Shown piece by piece: positions 23,280 to 35,299 of a stretch of DNA of 64,000 nt. The translations under genes and the position numbers were made by a program. The stretch lies in NCBI GenBank assembly GCA_008931825.1, contig QXVZ01023849.1, positions 59,656 to 123,655 of the forward strand, read 5' to 3'. Origin of the DNA: Phallusia fumigata (lineage: Eukaryota > Chordata > Ascidiacea > Phlebobranchia > Ascidiidae). Positions within the stretch are counted from its first letter, which is position 1. Each line of letters opens with the position of its first letter. The notes under the pieces were generated by a model that searched no databases, had not been told where the DNA came from, and worked only from the letters and a program-made list of their open reading frames with translations.

Positions 23280-24700
23280 GCCAATGCGGCCTGTTTGTTT
23301 TTAGTTAATTTTTTCGTTGTAGACGTTACACAATTGTTGCAGCTGCAAATGCGTGTTTAAAAGCTGCCTGTTTTTTTTTCGGGGCGGCCAGGCGGGCGTT
23401 TTGCTGATTAAAATTAGGCGGTTATGACCTCAATAAGACAACACGGCACAGCAATTTATTTTTTCGATTTACTTTTTAGTCCTTTCATTTCGCTGCAAGA
23501 GATTTATCATGTTTTATGACAGAGGAATCCCAGCTGTTCATACTACACCACTACTTTACGTGATTGCGTAGTGTTAACCAAAATGCGTTTGCTAAAAAAT
23601 GATGCGTTACAACAACTTTCCTTCCATTTACAGTTGTATTCCCTCGTACAGTAGCATGTGTTGCGTTTAAGCAACGTTGATTGAGGCAAGATAAATGCGC
23701 GATCTAACTCCACTAACAGAACATGTTTGGTACGAGAACTAATATTAAGACGTAATTTTGTAATGCTTAAACTCCTACTTATTTCAGTAGAATACCAGAT
23801 GAAGGATCGTTAACAATAGTTATTACATAAACGTAGAAATAAAACACAAAACAAAAGACACACGACTTACTTTTCGTGGGCGAGAAATTACGGTCAAAAA
23901 TCTTGTCACTGTAAACAATCTGGCATAACTTTGTTAGTCTCTGGTTTGTGTTTTCTCTGGTTAGATTTAAGTGACGTGATTATTTAAACGTGTTATTTTA
24001 ACCCGGGGCGAGGTTGTGTTGCACCGAAACAAAGGAAATAATTAATAGAAGAAAATAGGTTTATGATGGCGACGTGTTGCGCGTGATGTTTTTAGAAAGA
24101 AGGTGAAACTATAATTTTATACAAAGTCGGTTAACATTAAAGAATAACTAAAATGTCGCATACGTTAGATCATGCCGCTGCGGATGTTACAAACGTAAAA
24201 AGCACAAAATATAAAATACACAACGATACACATGCGAGCTTACATTAGGTTGGCCAAAACGTGCAATGTGTTGTTGGGTTTAGACCAAATTGCTGAAACT
24301 GCGTCGGAAAGAATCGTTTGGAGTTTGTTATGCGGTTTGCTTCGGAAGGTCACTGCAGGTCAAACTATTGATTAGTGTGGCTGTGGTGTTTAAATCATGC
24401 TTTTGAGATTGAATTTGACATGATGTAAGTACATGATTTAGTTAGATTATAAATGGAAATAACTATATGTTTAAATTTATAAAACTGATTTATGAACCGA
24501 CGACGTCCTAACACATCACTACTATTTAGAAATTGTGTGGGGAACCATTTGTTTATGCTAGAAAAACAGTTATGTTATAAAATGCCCAGGGAATTAGGGA
24601 CACTATGTAATGCGGGTATTGAATATATATCCAAACGTAAATGTGGGAAACATCATTTTCGGGTGGTATAGTGTTGGAGAAGGCCACCTTTCTATTTTTG
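23280..24700 (+). repeat. Family A repeat split by ~570 nt of other sequence
   Basis: 23330-23660 has the GGGGCGGCCAGGCGGGCG, GCTGATTAAAATTAGGCGGT and TACGTGATTGCGTAGTGTTA blocks. The copy resumes at ~24235 (CAATGTGTTGTTGGGTTTAG) and ends GGCCACCTTTCTATTTTT. Unlike intronic copies it keeps many CpG dinucleotides. Confidence 0.75.
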
Positions 24701-24714
24701 AAAATATTTTACAT

Positions 24715-25500
24715 TAGTGCGACGATCTCACTTTTCATTATTGCTGTAATTATGCAGCTTGTCAATGCACTTTTTTCATGAAATGTTTGACGGATTTGGA
24801 TGAAGGTTTCACAGCTTATAAATATGGTCATGGTGATGTGCCATCAGTTTTGTTTAACCCCACAACCCTAGTGGTAATCCCCTAAAATGCGTCGAATTAT
24901 TAAACGATGTTCGAATTTGTTGTTTGATAGTTTGAATAAAATGCCATTCAGGTTTATCTGTTTCTTAGTTGGACCCCACAACCCCAGAGGTTACCCCGAT
25001 AGGCCCCTAAAATTGGTCAAATTATCAAATAATGTCCGAGTTGGTTAAAATTAACACAGTTTGTAGGATATGCCCTTGGTGTATTGATTTCTGTGTTTGA
25101 CGTTATAGCACCACCAATTTCCCTGTTAGCCCCCAAAATTGGTCAATTGTGGACTTGTGGTACGTTGCTGTGTTTAACCACCAATCCGTAAAAGTTGACC
25201 TGCTATAGGTCTATAAGGTTTGTAGACTGGGCAGCAGCGGTGTGTCATTCCGCTATTTTTGTAATCATTAACTCAACAGATATGAATCTTATTTAAATTA
25301 TCTCCTACAATTAGGACATGTATAGATTGATGCATAATCTTTTACTTTGCACCCATGCGTTTCTGCATGCAAAAACAATCATGCCATGAAAACTTGGGTA
25401 ACTATGAACCAATGTAAAAAATTAAGTGAATCTGTATCCCTTTATAAATTGAAAGATAGTGTACATGAATTTGCAATTCGGTGAACGCCACCCTTCTATT
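24715..25500 (+). repeat. Family B repeat copy in intergenic DNA
   Basis: Has GCAGCTTGTCAATGCAC, CATGAAATGTTTGACGGATT, internal TAGCCCCCAAAATTGGTCA units, ACCCATGCGTTTCTGCATGC, and ends GTGAACGCCACCCTTCTATT. Confidence 0.8.
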
Positions 25501-25699
25501 AACAAACTTTTCGCTATTATTCGGCGGTGACGCGAACCGTGTAACTGTAACGTAAGGTAGCAGCAGTTGAGGACTCTTATGTTACTGTTAATGATAGGTT
25601 GCCTCAAATGAGTTAAGTTTATTTTGCCTGGTGAAAGAAAATATAGCGGCACGATACCACTAAATTCAACAGGTCGAAGTAAGCTGCGCAACGTCACGT

Positions 25700-26258
25700 C
25701 CAGTGTAGCTTCCGCGCGATCAACCAATTTTGCCTTTTTTGCGCCTCATAACTTTTTTAAGTATAGCCCAACTCAGGGCAATGTTAGTAGCTGACTTCTA
25801 CCAAACTAAAGCGTGCCGTATGTGGAAATTCCGTATACACTGTTTCTATTTTGAAAAGCATTAATATTTACTGTCACGTATTATGCATTGGGTACCTAGT
25901 AGGCTACCTTTAGGCTTTAGGCCCAAGATTTTTTCTGCAAATGTATTAAAAGGAGAGTATTCTTTTGTAAGTTAGAATTTTCAAAATGTTTCAAATTGCG
26001 TTAGTTGGTTATACACATGTTGTTTTACTACCATTCATGGACACAAACAATCGTTGCAGTGATCTTCAGTTCCATTTTGTAAGATGCTGGTTTGTCCTGT
26101 TGCGTTTCCAACAGAAATTCTTTAATCGCGTTGGTGTGTTTAAGACTGGCCTACCATACAAAGAGTTTTGACCGCACTAAAACAAACGCCGAGCCAGAAT
26201 AGCCGTGCAACGTTGAGACGTTATGTAGCGCAAACAAGTAAAGGGCACAATTGCTGGG
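25700..26258. mobile_element. Possible short TIR element
   Basis: The left end (CAACCAATTTTGCC, TTTTTTGCGCCTCATAAC) resembles the reverse complement of the right end (GCAATTGTGCCC, TTTGCGCTACATAACGTCTC). A related end lies in an atlastin intron at 40735-40800. Ends about 40 nt long, no transposase seen. Confidence 0.4.
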
Positions 26259-26980
26259 ACAAGGTTGACTGTTACGTCCGTTGAACGCGCCCCGGTTCTT
26301 GGCGCGGAACGTCACACGAGGCGGAATTCCCGCAGTTAAACGCGTATCCTAAATGGGCCTCAAACTCGCTCACTCAGCACTTTTTGCATTGAAAATGTGT
26401 ATCAATCTAGAAACATGCCTCCGAACTCCTTTTTATTGAGTTGTTATAAAACAGAATGAGGTTTTGCTCGTTTTTAACGGTATGTTTTGACGTTCATAAT
26501 TTTAATCGCATTATTGTTTGGCGTTTAATCATGTTTGGTCGATTTTTATATTGAACAACGTATTGACCATCTTTATTAATCGTGTAAAACAAACGCCATT
26601 TAGGGTACCCAGTAGGTGACAAAGTTAAAAGCAGGTACACTTACAATCAATATTGTCATAAACAACATTTGAATATTATCAGCTAATCACCTTATGATTA
26701 GCCAGACGTATTTGATTTTAGCAATGGTAGCAGATGTAAAAATATATGTAGGCCTATGTGGCGAATGTGCTTTCTTAATTTTTGTGCTGTAAACGGTGTA
26801 CTTTTACCCGAATTTCATGTCCGAAATTGCTGTCTTGCGTAGTTGTGAATTTTTAGCGCCTAATTCCCAGTAGATCAAAACATATTAAATGATTTGTTTG
26901 TTTGCAGGGGTGTGCAAGACGCTTTTTAGTATAGGAGCTCTTGGTCACATACCTAGGTGCAAAATGAGCGCAATTTTGGT

Positions 26981-27120
26981 TCTGCACATTTCGCGAACCT
27001 TGTGCACAAACAACAATCGCACATTTTTTCCATCTGCACATTTCGCGCACATTGTGCACATATACCGCGTGCACATATTTCCATCTGCACATTTCGCGCA
27101 CATTGTGCACATCGTGCGAA
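26981..27120 (+). repeat. 52-bp tandem repeat, about 2.7 units
   Basis: Units start TCTGCACATTTCGCG at 26981, 27033 and 27084, and each contains further TGTGCACA/TTGTGCACAT palindromes. The repeat creates open frames on both strands (repeated HFAH..HIVHI-type or CARNVQM-type peptides) that I regard as artefacts. Confidence 0.85.
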
Positions 27121-27194
27121 AAAAGTTTGCATCCCCGTCTCAAAATGTCCGCGCACATTTTTACGCACCATGTATTTAGTAGTCTCCATGCCAA

Positions 27195-28485
27195 GCCAGA
27201 ATCGAAGAGTTGATAGATAACCTTCCTTTTAATAGAGAGAAAACAGGGCAGCTTTTGTGTTGATATAGCCCTATTTACGAAGGCGTCAATATAGGCGCAA
27301 TCGTAGCCCCAAAAGCTTTGCTGACTCAATTCAAGCCGGACTGGAAACACCAGCAGTTCTATTATTATTAAATTACAAAAAAGTTCGCAGTTTTGTTTAT
27401 GTTTACTTCGACAAGCTCAATTCAGGTGAACGTTTTCACTTATTTTTATTAGCCTAAATTTTTTGAAATTAAAAATCACAGATTCTGCTAACAGGTGTTT
27501 CAGTCGTCAATATAAAAAACATCTATCCAACACATCAGCAGATGTAATTTACCTGGTGCAGCTAACAGAAACCTCGCATATCGGTTTATTTATAGAACGT
27601 GGTATCGAGTTTCCTTTTCTTTGACACCGTTTCTTGTTACACCAGACGACATCTGTTCTGTCAAAGTTTTGTAGATCCGTGATTTCTTTGCTGAACAATA
27701 TCGGTGTTGGACCCAAAAAGCTCTTCTGTATAAACTAGAATGCATTATTAAATGTAATAATTGACGCTTTTTCCTATATAATCCCTTTTTGATCTGAAGG
27801 CTTCTAATCAACTAACTGTCGACGCATTATAGCTCGAGATCCTTTTCGACAAGTTTATGAATGAATTTAATCAAACATCCGCGTTTTTGCCTGACAACTT
27901 TGCGACCTTTCTGCCGGTTTGTCAAAGTACTTGCATTACAAACGCAAATCAGGAGTTTTTGCTTTTTGTAGCAGGGAAGTTTTTATTCATCTCAATTATT
28001 ATACATAATATTTACAGAGGAGTGTTTTTAATCCCACACAAATATTGTTCTGCAGAGACGGAAATTACGGCTCCACAAAACTTTGAACGGAACAGATGTC
28101 CTCTGGTGTAACAAGAAACGGTGTCAAAGAAAAGGAAACTAGATACCACGTTTTATGAATACAACGATATGCGGGGTAGATAAACTATTTTCTGTTCACC
28201 CATACAAGCTGAATTACATCTTCCGTGGTGGATGGATATTCTTTAACTCGACGAATAAAACACCTGGTGATTTCTATGGTAAGCTATCTATCAACTATAG
28301 CAGAGTCTGTGATTTTTACCTTGTCGAAAATATTTAGGCTATTATGCAAGTAAATGTTCATTTTCTGTTCTTATCACTTTTGTAACTAGGATTGACTAAT
28401 CACAAAGAATGCCCTGTTTTCACGCCTAGAATATCTTTTTCTCGCGGTAGGTTCCATTGACTCATCGATTCTGGCTTTGAATTAT
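27195..28485. repeat. Large imperfect inverted repeat (arms ~500-590 nt, loop ~200 nt)
   Basis: Left arm 27195-27780 is the reverse complement of right arm 27985-28485. The best block is 27601-27700 against 28060-28155, sharing AACAAGAAACGGTGTC and AAAGAAAAGGAAACT. Weaker matches continue through CTGTGATTTTTA, ATTTAGGCTA, GCCCTGTTTTC and ATCGATTCTGGCTTG-like blocks. The arms differ by many indels, so this is an old fold-back duplication. No terminal repeats, coding frame or function was recognised. Confidence 0.8.
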
Positions 28486-28499
28486 GGTTTTGGCGAGAA

Positions 28500-29890
28500 A
28501 ATATGTTGCGCATGTTAGTAATGATGTCACTGGAAAAAAATACTAATAAAAAGTCCACAAATTCATATTTAGTGCGCCCGGTCGTTCATACACCATAATC
28601 ACTTGTACAATGGTAGGCGCGAAATATCAAATATGACCATTCTACCATTACGTACACTGTACATCTCGTGTTCGGTAGTTGAAGATGTACATACAGTATG
28701 CTCTACTTTAGCTAATTGGGGATGTTTTGGAGTACACCCATATAAGGGATAAATATGCTGCTCTGTATCCAAAGTGCTTCCGGTTGCTGGACGTTGACTT
28801 GAATTTATAAACCGGTAAACACCTGCTATTTAACTGTAGTAAACCTCGTTGTTATTGGCAGTATAATGTGGACGTTTAAACACTAATTGATACCTTCATT
28901 TGTTTGAATTACTTAATTGCTAATTGTGACCTCAGTGTTTTAGAATAAAAACAGATAGGCTAAGTCGTTGAAATGGAAATGAATGGGCTGCGAAGAAAAA
29001 CACAGGTTTCTTACAATAGTATAGGACCACAAGAATAACAGACGATAAAATTTTTGAAAAGTGCTTAGTAATATGTTCAACGATGTGTGCGATGGACATT
29101 TGTCAAGGAAAAACATTAACCATCAAAAACGCGTTGCTGCTCACTCATAAAAAACATCAGGCGCTGCAGTGGACGTCACTGATAACAGCGATACAGTCCA
29201 ACGGATCACTGTGTGTCAAACGTTAAATAAGTGTATTTCGTAGTTTAATTTGTTTTGTTTTTCCACTTCCGGTCGCTTTTTAACCGATAAAAAACTAGCT
29301 CTGAAACTTCATGATTTATGAAATTTCATGGTCTGTACATTTTTGTCAAATAATTAGGAATCATCTTTACATTGAATTGTACGTCGATACTCTTGCCTTG
29401 CTGTTTGGCTGTACGCAGCCACGTCTACAAACTCTAGTGGCTTCTAGTGTCAACACCCTTCTCAAAGCGACGTGACCTTGCTTTCTTTTCCACTTCCTGC
29501 CTTAAATAAATGGCAAGCGTCCAAAATCTTGCCGTGCAAACACATGCAGCAAAAATTAAAAAACAATGGTTTTGGGAGCGTAAGTGCGATAAACCAGCTC
29601 TTTAATTGGTCAAATATGACCACCTATGCCATCATTTTGGGCAATATCAAACACCCGGCCGTCCAGTGCGCGACATACATCGGAGTCGATTGTGTGATAT
29701 TTTGCCATGTGTTCGTTCAGCTATTTTTTGCCGTCGTATTAGTTTGTGAAATATAAAGTGAATGCAGAAAACAGGCTTGTTTTCGATTAAGTCTCTCGTG
29801 GTAACAAGCTTTTTAGAAAATAAATTGCCATTAATTGTACTGTTGGCCAGGAATTAAAACTAACCGTTTTTAGTCAGTTTTTCAGCTCAG
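28500..29890. other. Intergenic or 5' flanking sequence
   Basis: CpG-containing unique sequence upstream of the unrecognised gene. An ATG in good context at 28973 (MEMNGLRRKTQ, then CAG/gtttct) could be its first coding exon because it joins in phase 0 to 29951, but the donor is weak. No promoter element can be named with confidence. Confidence 0.35.
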
Positions 29891-29950
29891 ATGTGCACAA
29901 AAACATTTTATACAACCATAAATAAGGTAATTCAAAATTGTTTTTTGCAG

Positions 29951-32900
29951 GAAAACCAATTCGCAAACGACAACCGGTGTTCATCAACTGATGTCATTAA
30001 ATCTATTGCACTAAAGTTAAAACATTACATTGCAAATAAAAGAAGAGAGGATGGATTCGATTTATCTCCAGCGCCTTTGCCTCAACGAACCTACCCAAAC
30101 CTTTTGCCAAGACCAATGCTTCAAGCAAGTCTCCAAGATTTACCACTAAAACATCATTTTAGCCATCGCCAAGTACGGGGAACAATCGCCCGTCTACAAT
30201 CCTCTAAATTTAGTTTTTGCCACCAGGAAAACAACAGATTGAAACAAATAAATGTAGCAATAAGCAGGTAAAGACTTTGTTTGTAAAATGGCAATATAAA
30301 TTTAATATTAAGGTATAATCCAACAAACCACCGTTGACGGGTGGAACTACAAGGTGTCCCAACGTATTTACCTAGTTTCCTTCTTATCCTGTTTGTTTGT
30401 TCCTCATCATCATCTGTATCATCCGTATTTGTGCTCTGTATTATATTATTACCCCGTTGAATTAGTCAAGTACTGTTTTGGTTCTAGAGTTATGAAAAAT
30501 CCCTGCAGTCCTTTGTTTGCAAACGGTGCAAACTCTCAAAACAGGATTTCCACAACAGCATCCCCGCCCAAGCAAAATTTGAAAAACAACACCAAGGTTT
30601 TTACAAGGGTGCCACCACCGACTTGCAGCAGCCAAGAAAGAGAGGTAAATACCAGTTTTCCCTCACATTGCAAATCTCTATTGATACCCGTACGCTGTGT
30701 GGTATTGTTAAAAATTGGTATGAGGAAATTTGTATCCTGCCTTTAACAAATTAAATTACGCAATTGGTACCTTAAATAACAATGTAATTGCTTTGATGAA
30801 ATGCCTCAACCAAATGACACACATTTCTTTCTTTCATTTTTTCCGTCTGACGCTGGTTTACTTGCATATATCGGTAAAGAAATAGTCGTCCAAACTTTTT
30901 TACCCCAGTTAGGCCATTGGTTGACCCAAAGGCCCGCCAATACGGAAAATTTCAAAAACTGGTTTGGTTTCGTTCACACATTTTACACCCTTTTTATGCC
31001 TCCAAAAAATCAAGACCCAAAAAAATGTTTTCGTGCATGTTGTTCGTGCCCTGAACGCAAAACAGCACAACGCGAAAGAAGTAATATAGGTTTCGAGCAC
31101 GGTAAAAGTCTTGTGCAATACAGTTATAGGGATGATATCATTGGCGTCACGTTGGCTGATCTTTCATTTATCGTTCAAAATCTAAAACTTACCATGCTCT
31201 ATTATTACCGTTACCAACTAGGTAGATAATTATTATTTTATGATTTTAAAAAGTCAAAATATACGTACTAGTCGTAGGAATGTGAACTTTTAAACTTAAA
31301 ATTGCACATAAATGTAATAATTGTACACCCCATCGCTACAGTAAAAATAGACAATATGGTGTAAGTGAAAAATATTGGGGTAATCATGGTTATAGTGTAC
31401 ATGCAGTGGCAATATGGACCACGCCTGCTGCCCCTCGGTTTGTTTGTTAGTGTGGGTAAGGCTATATTGATCAACTAAGTCCTGCTTTCATGTCATGCCA
31501 ATGATGTGATTTGATTGGGTTAGGCAAATGTATTTTTTTCCATTTTTCCAATTTTTTTCGAAATCTCAAGTTGACCATACGCACTATTTACAAAGCTACC
31601 AGTTTGTAATTACATGTGTGTGAGACGCATACGTCTATGGCTGCAGAAACAATCACGTTTTGAAGGAAATTAGGGAACCAATAAAATGCAAGTATACATG
31701 AAAATGTCAGTTGAGGGGTCGTAGTGTATGTGCAACGGCAATATGGACAACGCCACCTCTATTATTTTTTGTTTTTGAGCAACGGAAATAGTTTCGTCTA
31801 ACTAATAAGGAAAAAGTATAAAAAAGATCATTTAAATTTTATCATCCAAATTGCTTCATGGGGATGTGTTACACATTCGTTTTTTATTCCAGCGCATCGT
31901 TGGTTTTGCAAGTCACTTAATGGAGTTTATAGAACGAGCATCGGCAACAAAGTGTGTTCACAAGGACATAGGTTGCACGAAAATACAACGACTGTCCCAA
32001 CCTTCTACAATTCAGGCACCTATAATTCCACAAATTCACAGGTAAAAAGTTTATTTTGAAGAAGGACTTGCTACAATTAATACAATCGTCTTGTCTGTCG
32101 GTTGGTATGGATATATTTATTCTCCGTTGATGATGTAAATAAAAACACACTAAAGGGTGACACTGAAAATGGGAGGGTGACACAGGCTCGCAAGGATTCG
32201 CAATAACGAGAGCAAATTTAAACAATATATCATTGTCACAAGGTTGAAAGTGTGTAAAGTTTCAAAAATATTTTGTATTTACTTGAAATTAAACAAACTT
32301 ACCTAAAATCCTAAACAAAACTTCGCTGAAGTCCATAACACTGTCTTCCTGCTAGTAATTGTAATGTTTTAAAAAACATATTCTATTTTTTACTTGAAAG
32401 TAAACCAGCTTTGAAAAAACCTTGCCAAACTTGGTATTTGCGGACTGTTGGGCTACAATACACGAACAAAGCAAAAACACAGCTCTGTACTAATGACAAG
32501 AGTTTAAAACATATATAGCAGTTTATTGATGGTCACCTTCCACATATTGTTTTTCTCAAAATGTATATATTTGTTTGCAAGCCATTTGGGTTAGTAATAT
32601 GAGGCAAATGAGTTGAATTTTAAAATGCTCACAGACATTGCGTTTATTATTGGTTGTAAAATTTAAAAACGACTGGACGAAAACGGCGCAACGCAAAGAA
32701 AGTGATAAACGGGTTTACAAGTCTCGCAGTTCAATCATAAATAAGAAGTTTACTCGGGGCAGCTTGGCAGTCGTTCATCTTGTAACAATCAAGCTGTGAC
32801 CGAAATACGTTTGTTATATTGGTTAAATACGATGCGCAGTAATAACTATCTGCTGCCACTTGAGCTGTGTTAAAGCTGCAATTCAGAAGCTTATTCACTT

Positions 32901-33200
32901 TTTCATAAAAAGGACTAACTGACCCACAATGTCCTAATGTTTTTGGTTAAATCATTGCGACTAAAAAATAAAAGACATTACATAATAAGTGACAACAGAT
33001 AGAACAGCGTGAGATTGACCTTTTCGACTAATCGGTTATGTCATGCTTGCAGATACAGTGAAGCAAAGTGTATGTATATAGTTATTAAAGAGGACGATAA
33101 AATTGAGAATACTAGTCCTAACTCGATGTCCAACCCTACTTGTTACCATTGTACAAGCACTTGTCTGCCATACCGCGCTCAGGAGAATGACTTTTTATGA
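29951..33200 (+). CDS. Unrecognised four-exon gene (about 257 residues visible)
   Basis: Exons 29951-30267, 30488-30644, 31893-32041 and 33053-33200 have canonical AG/GT borders and phases 2, 0 and 2 that join without a stop and end at TGA. The start is unresolved: either an exon near 28973 or an ATG at 29891 reading straight into the first exon. The product is basic and Pro/Ser-rich (SPAPLPQRTYPNLLPRP, KVFTRVPPPTCSSQERE), with a possible helix (RIVGFASHLMEFIERASA) and a Cys/His-rich C terminus (TCYHCTSTC). No membrane segment or signal peptide was seen, and I recognise no family. Supporting evidence is splice and phase consistency, CpG-bearing exons, and a downstream AATAAA. Confidence 0.6.
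30830..31000 (+). repeat. Diverged family A fragment in intron of unrecognised gene
   Basis: Has TTTTTCCGTCTGACGCTGGT, AAAGAAATAGTCGTCCAAAC and ACCCCAGTTAGGCC...GACCCAAAGGCCCGCCAA, which parallel the 5' half of family A. Further pieces lie at 31300-31440, 31600-31768 and 32640-32860, all sense with the gene. A 142-codon frame over it is not a gene. Confidence 0.65.
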
Positions 33201-33520
33201 AGTAATTTAGTATTTACCATTAAACGTTTTTATTTAAGTAACTTAATGTGGATCATTTTAAAATTTCAGAGACTTTGTCTTTATGTCACCGCACTGTGAA
33301 AAAGTTCCTTCTTCTCAACTGACCCACGGTGGACAACCTTCGTAAATTTACCAAAACAGATGGAGATTGTTGCAAAACAAACCTTTGCAATTGGTCCACC
33401 CCGAAAAATGTGTCCTAAAAAGTAAAATTAAGGATTGACATCATATATTTCAGTGACATTTATTGGCTCACTGTGTAAAACTTTTCGGAGGATCATTTAC
33501 ACGAGTTGAAAGCTTATATT

Positions 33521-33526
33521 AATAAA
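33521..33526 (+). terminator. Candidate poly(A) signal of the unrecognised gene
   Basis: AATAAA 321 nt after the TGA at 33198-33200, with no better hexamer nearer to the stop. Confidence 0.45.
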
Positions 33527-34084
33527 AGTTCATGCCTAATCCAATCTATCAAAGTGCAGTTTTTGAGAAACGCGAGTGCAAACTGTCCGCTCTAGCTCTA
33601 CATGCCAAACACAGAACATCGGGAGACACAGAAAAAAGTAAAGATTTTGTTGATTTTGAATCCTATTCTGTCGAATTCTACAACATTTAAGATTGTCTCA
33701 TAGCATTGCGGAATGACTTACAAGCTTACACAAACTTACTGCCAAACAAAAGCTCATCCAATGCTCAATGTATGGTCTTCAAGGATTGGAAAGAACAAAT
33801 CCCAACATTGGGTTTGGCCAAGGTTTTCCAACTTGCGGTCCCACGCAGAGAGCCCATAAAAAATGACAAAACATAAATTTTATCACTTCCCAAGTTTAAG
33901 TTGTAACAAACACCTAAAAATAATGTTTTTTAAGATTAAGCAAATAATTGCACAAATATCTTTTTCATTGTTTTTTCGACAAATATCTTCACGACATTTT
34001 TTTGACAGCTTTGAGAATTTGGCAAATGGATCTCTTGGTGCCGATGTTAATCCCCGATCGACCCCTTAAATCCCCGATCGATCA

Positions 34085-34240
34085 TCGATTACATAATAGC
34101 AAAGCGTTTGACACAATAAATTGGGAGTATATTTATTTTGCCTTAAATGCGTTTTGGCTGGGAAATAAATTAATAAACTTGATAAAATGTTGTTATTCCC
34201 GACCAACGTGCAGAATAACCAACAAAACTTCTCGATATTT
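34085..34240 (+). pseudogene. L1-like LINE reverse transcriptase fragment
   Basis: Translates to NSKAFDTINWEYIYFALNAF, then GNKLINLIKCCYS, which is the RT motif region (D/S-F-x-KAFD-x-x-x-W ... F-x-x-x-x-I-x-x-I) of L1-type elements. It is cut off at ~34240 by an antisense family A copy. No intact ORF remains. Confidence 0.7.
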
Positions 34241-34655
34241 TCATTCCATATACACTACCACCCCAAAATAATGTTCTCCACATATACCATTTTCTTTGTT
34301 ACATTGGATATATTTTCAATACCCACATTACATTGGGTCCCTAATTTCCCTTGGCATTTTATAACATGATTGTTTCTGCTAGCATAAACATATGGGTCCC
34401 CCCACACATGCAATTTCTGAATAGTAGTGATGTTTCTGAATAGTAGTGATGAATGAATAGTAGTTTTACAAATTTAAAAGTAAAGATTTCCATTTATAAT
34501 TTAACTAAATCATTTCGTGAATTGGGGTAAAAAGTTGACAGTGCACAACTTCAGATACACTCCTTCATGACTAAACGTGGGAACAAACTCGCGTTAGACA
34601 GAAAAAAAAGAGTAAAAACAATATGTGTTCCCTTCATGGAAGGGGACCCATAATT
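34240..34655 (-). repeat. Family A repeat, antisense to + strand, inside a LINE fossil
   Basis: Starts with the reverse-complemented tail (CCACATATACCATTTTCTTT, ACATTGGGTCCCTAATTTCC) and ends in the terminal hairpin GGAAGGGGACCCATAAT. Most of the middle is deleted. Confidence 0.85.
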
Positions 34656-34839
34656 CTTATCGAGGGAGACCTGAAACGAACGAGACATCAGTCAAGGCGA
34701 TCCTCCATCACCGACATCCTTTTTACAATGTATTGGATGTCTGGCTGCGGCCCTGCACGAGATTCGGCTGGCTACGCTATGGTCAGGATGCACTGTTATA
34801 CGCATTCTATAACGCCTAATTGGTAAAGTTAGTGTATTG

Positions 34840-35295
34840 CCAATTACTTGTACGGAATCGTCGAACTTGGAGGCGCAAATATGTTGGACGTCGAGTCCTA
34901 CATTTTATCTTTAAATCTTCATTAAAACGATTGCCGCTCTGCCGGCCGAATGGGATTGAACTGATGACACATCTTAAACTAAATTTCGTTAAGGCAATGA
35001 ATGCACAAAATTATTTTAAGTGTGCAACACTTAAGACGCTCTACAACAAATAAAATAGTATACAGCAGTTCGCCCAGAAAAGCAACCAAACCAAAAAATG
35101 GGTCAAATGGGCCTGGCATCAAATACAACCATGTGGGAAACGCTCTATGCAAACAATTATAAATCCACAATTGAATTAAAACTACTTTCGTTTCAAACAA
35201 ACGTAACATCCGTGACATTGTAACCACCAATCTGCGAAAACGCCCCTGTCACTATATCTCATGTATTTGCTTACTGTAAACATGTTCAAAACCAT
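34840..35295 (+). pseudogene. LINE C-terminal fragment (post-RT and zinc-knuckle region)
   Basis: Frames give ELGGANMLDVESYILSLNL, then WETLYANNYKSTIELKLLSF, then ICENAPVTISHVFAYCKHV. These resemble the GGL.x.x.D.E block and the terminal C-x-x-C...H....C (zf-RVT) region of L1-type ORF2. There are multiple stops and frameshifts. It is probably the same insertion as 34085-34240. Confidence 0.55.
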
Positions 35296-35299
35296 TAGG

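Noticed and set aside
26853-27350. 165-codon - strand frame and overlapping + strand frames
   Set aside because: They are open because of the 52-bp tandem repeat, give repeated peptides in several frames, and have no splice or conservation support.
29472-29756. 94-codon + strand frame upstream of the unrecognised gene
   Set aside because: No donor or acceptor places it in a transcript and no family is recognised; possible but unsupported.
30801-31229. 142-codon + strand frame
   Set aside because: First half is diverged family A repeat sequence; it lies in an intron of the unrecognised gene and has no family resemblance.
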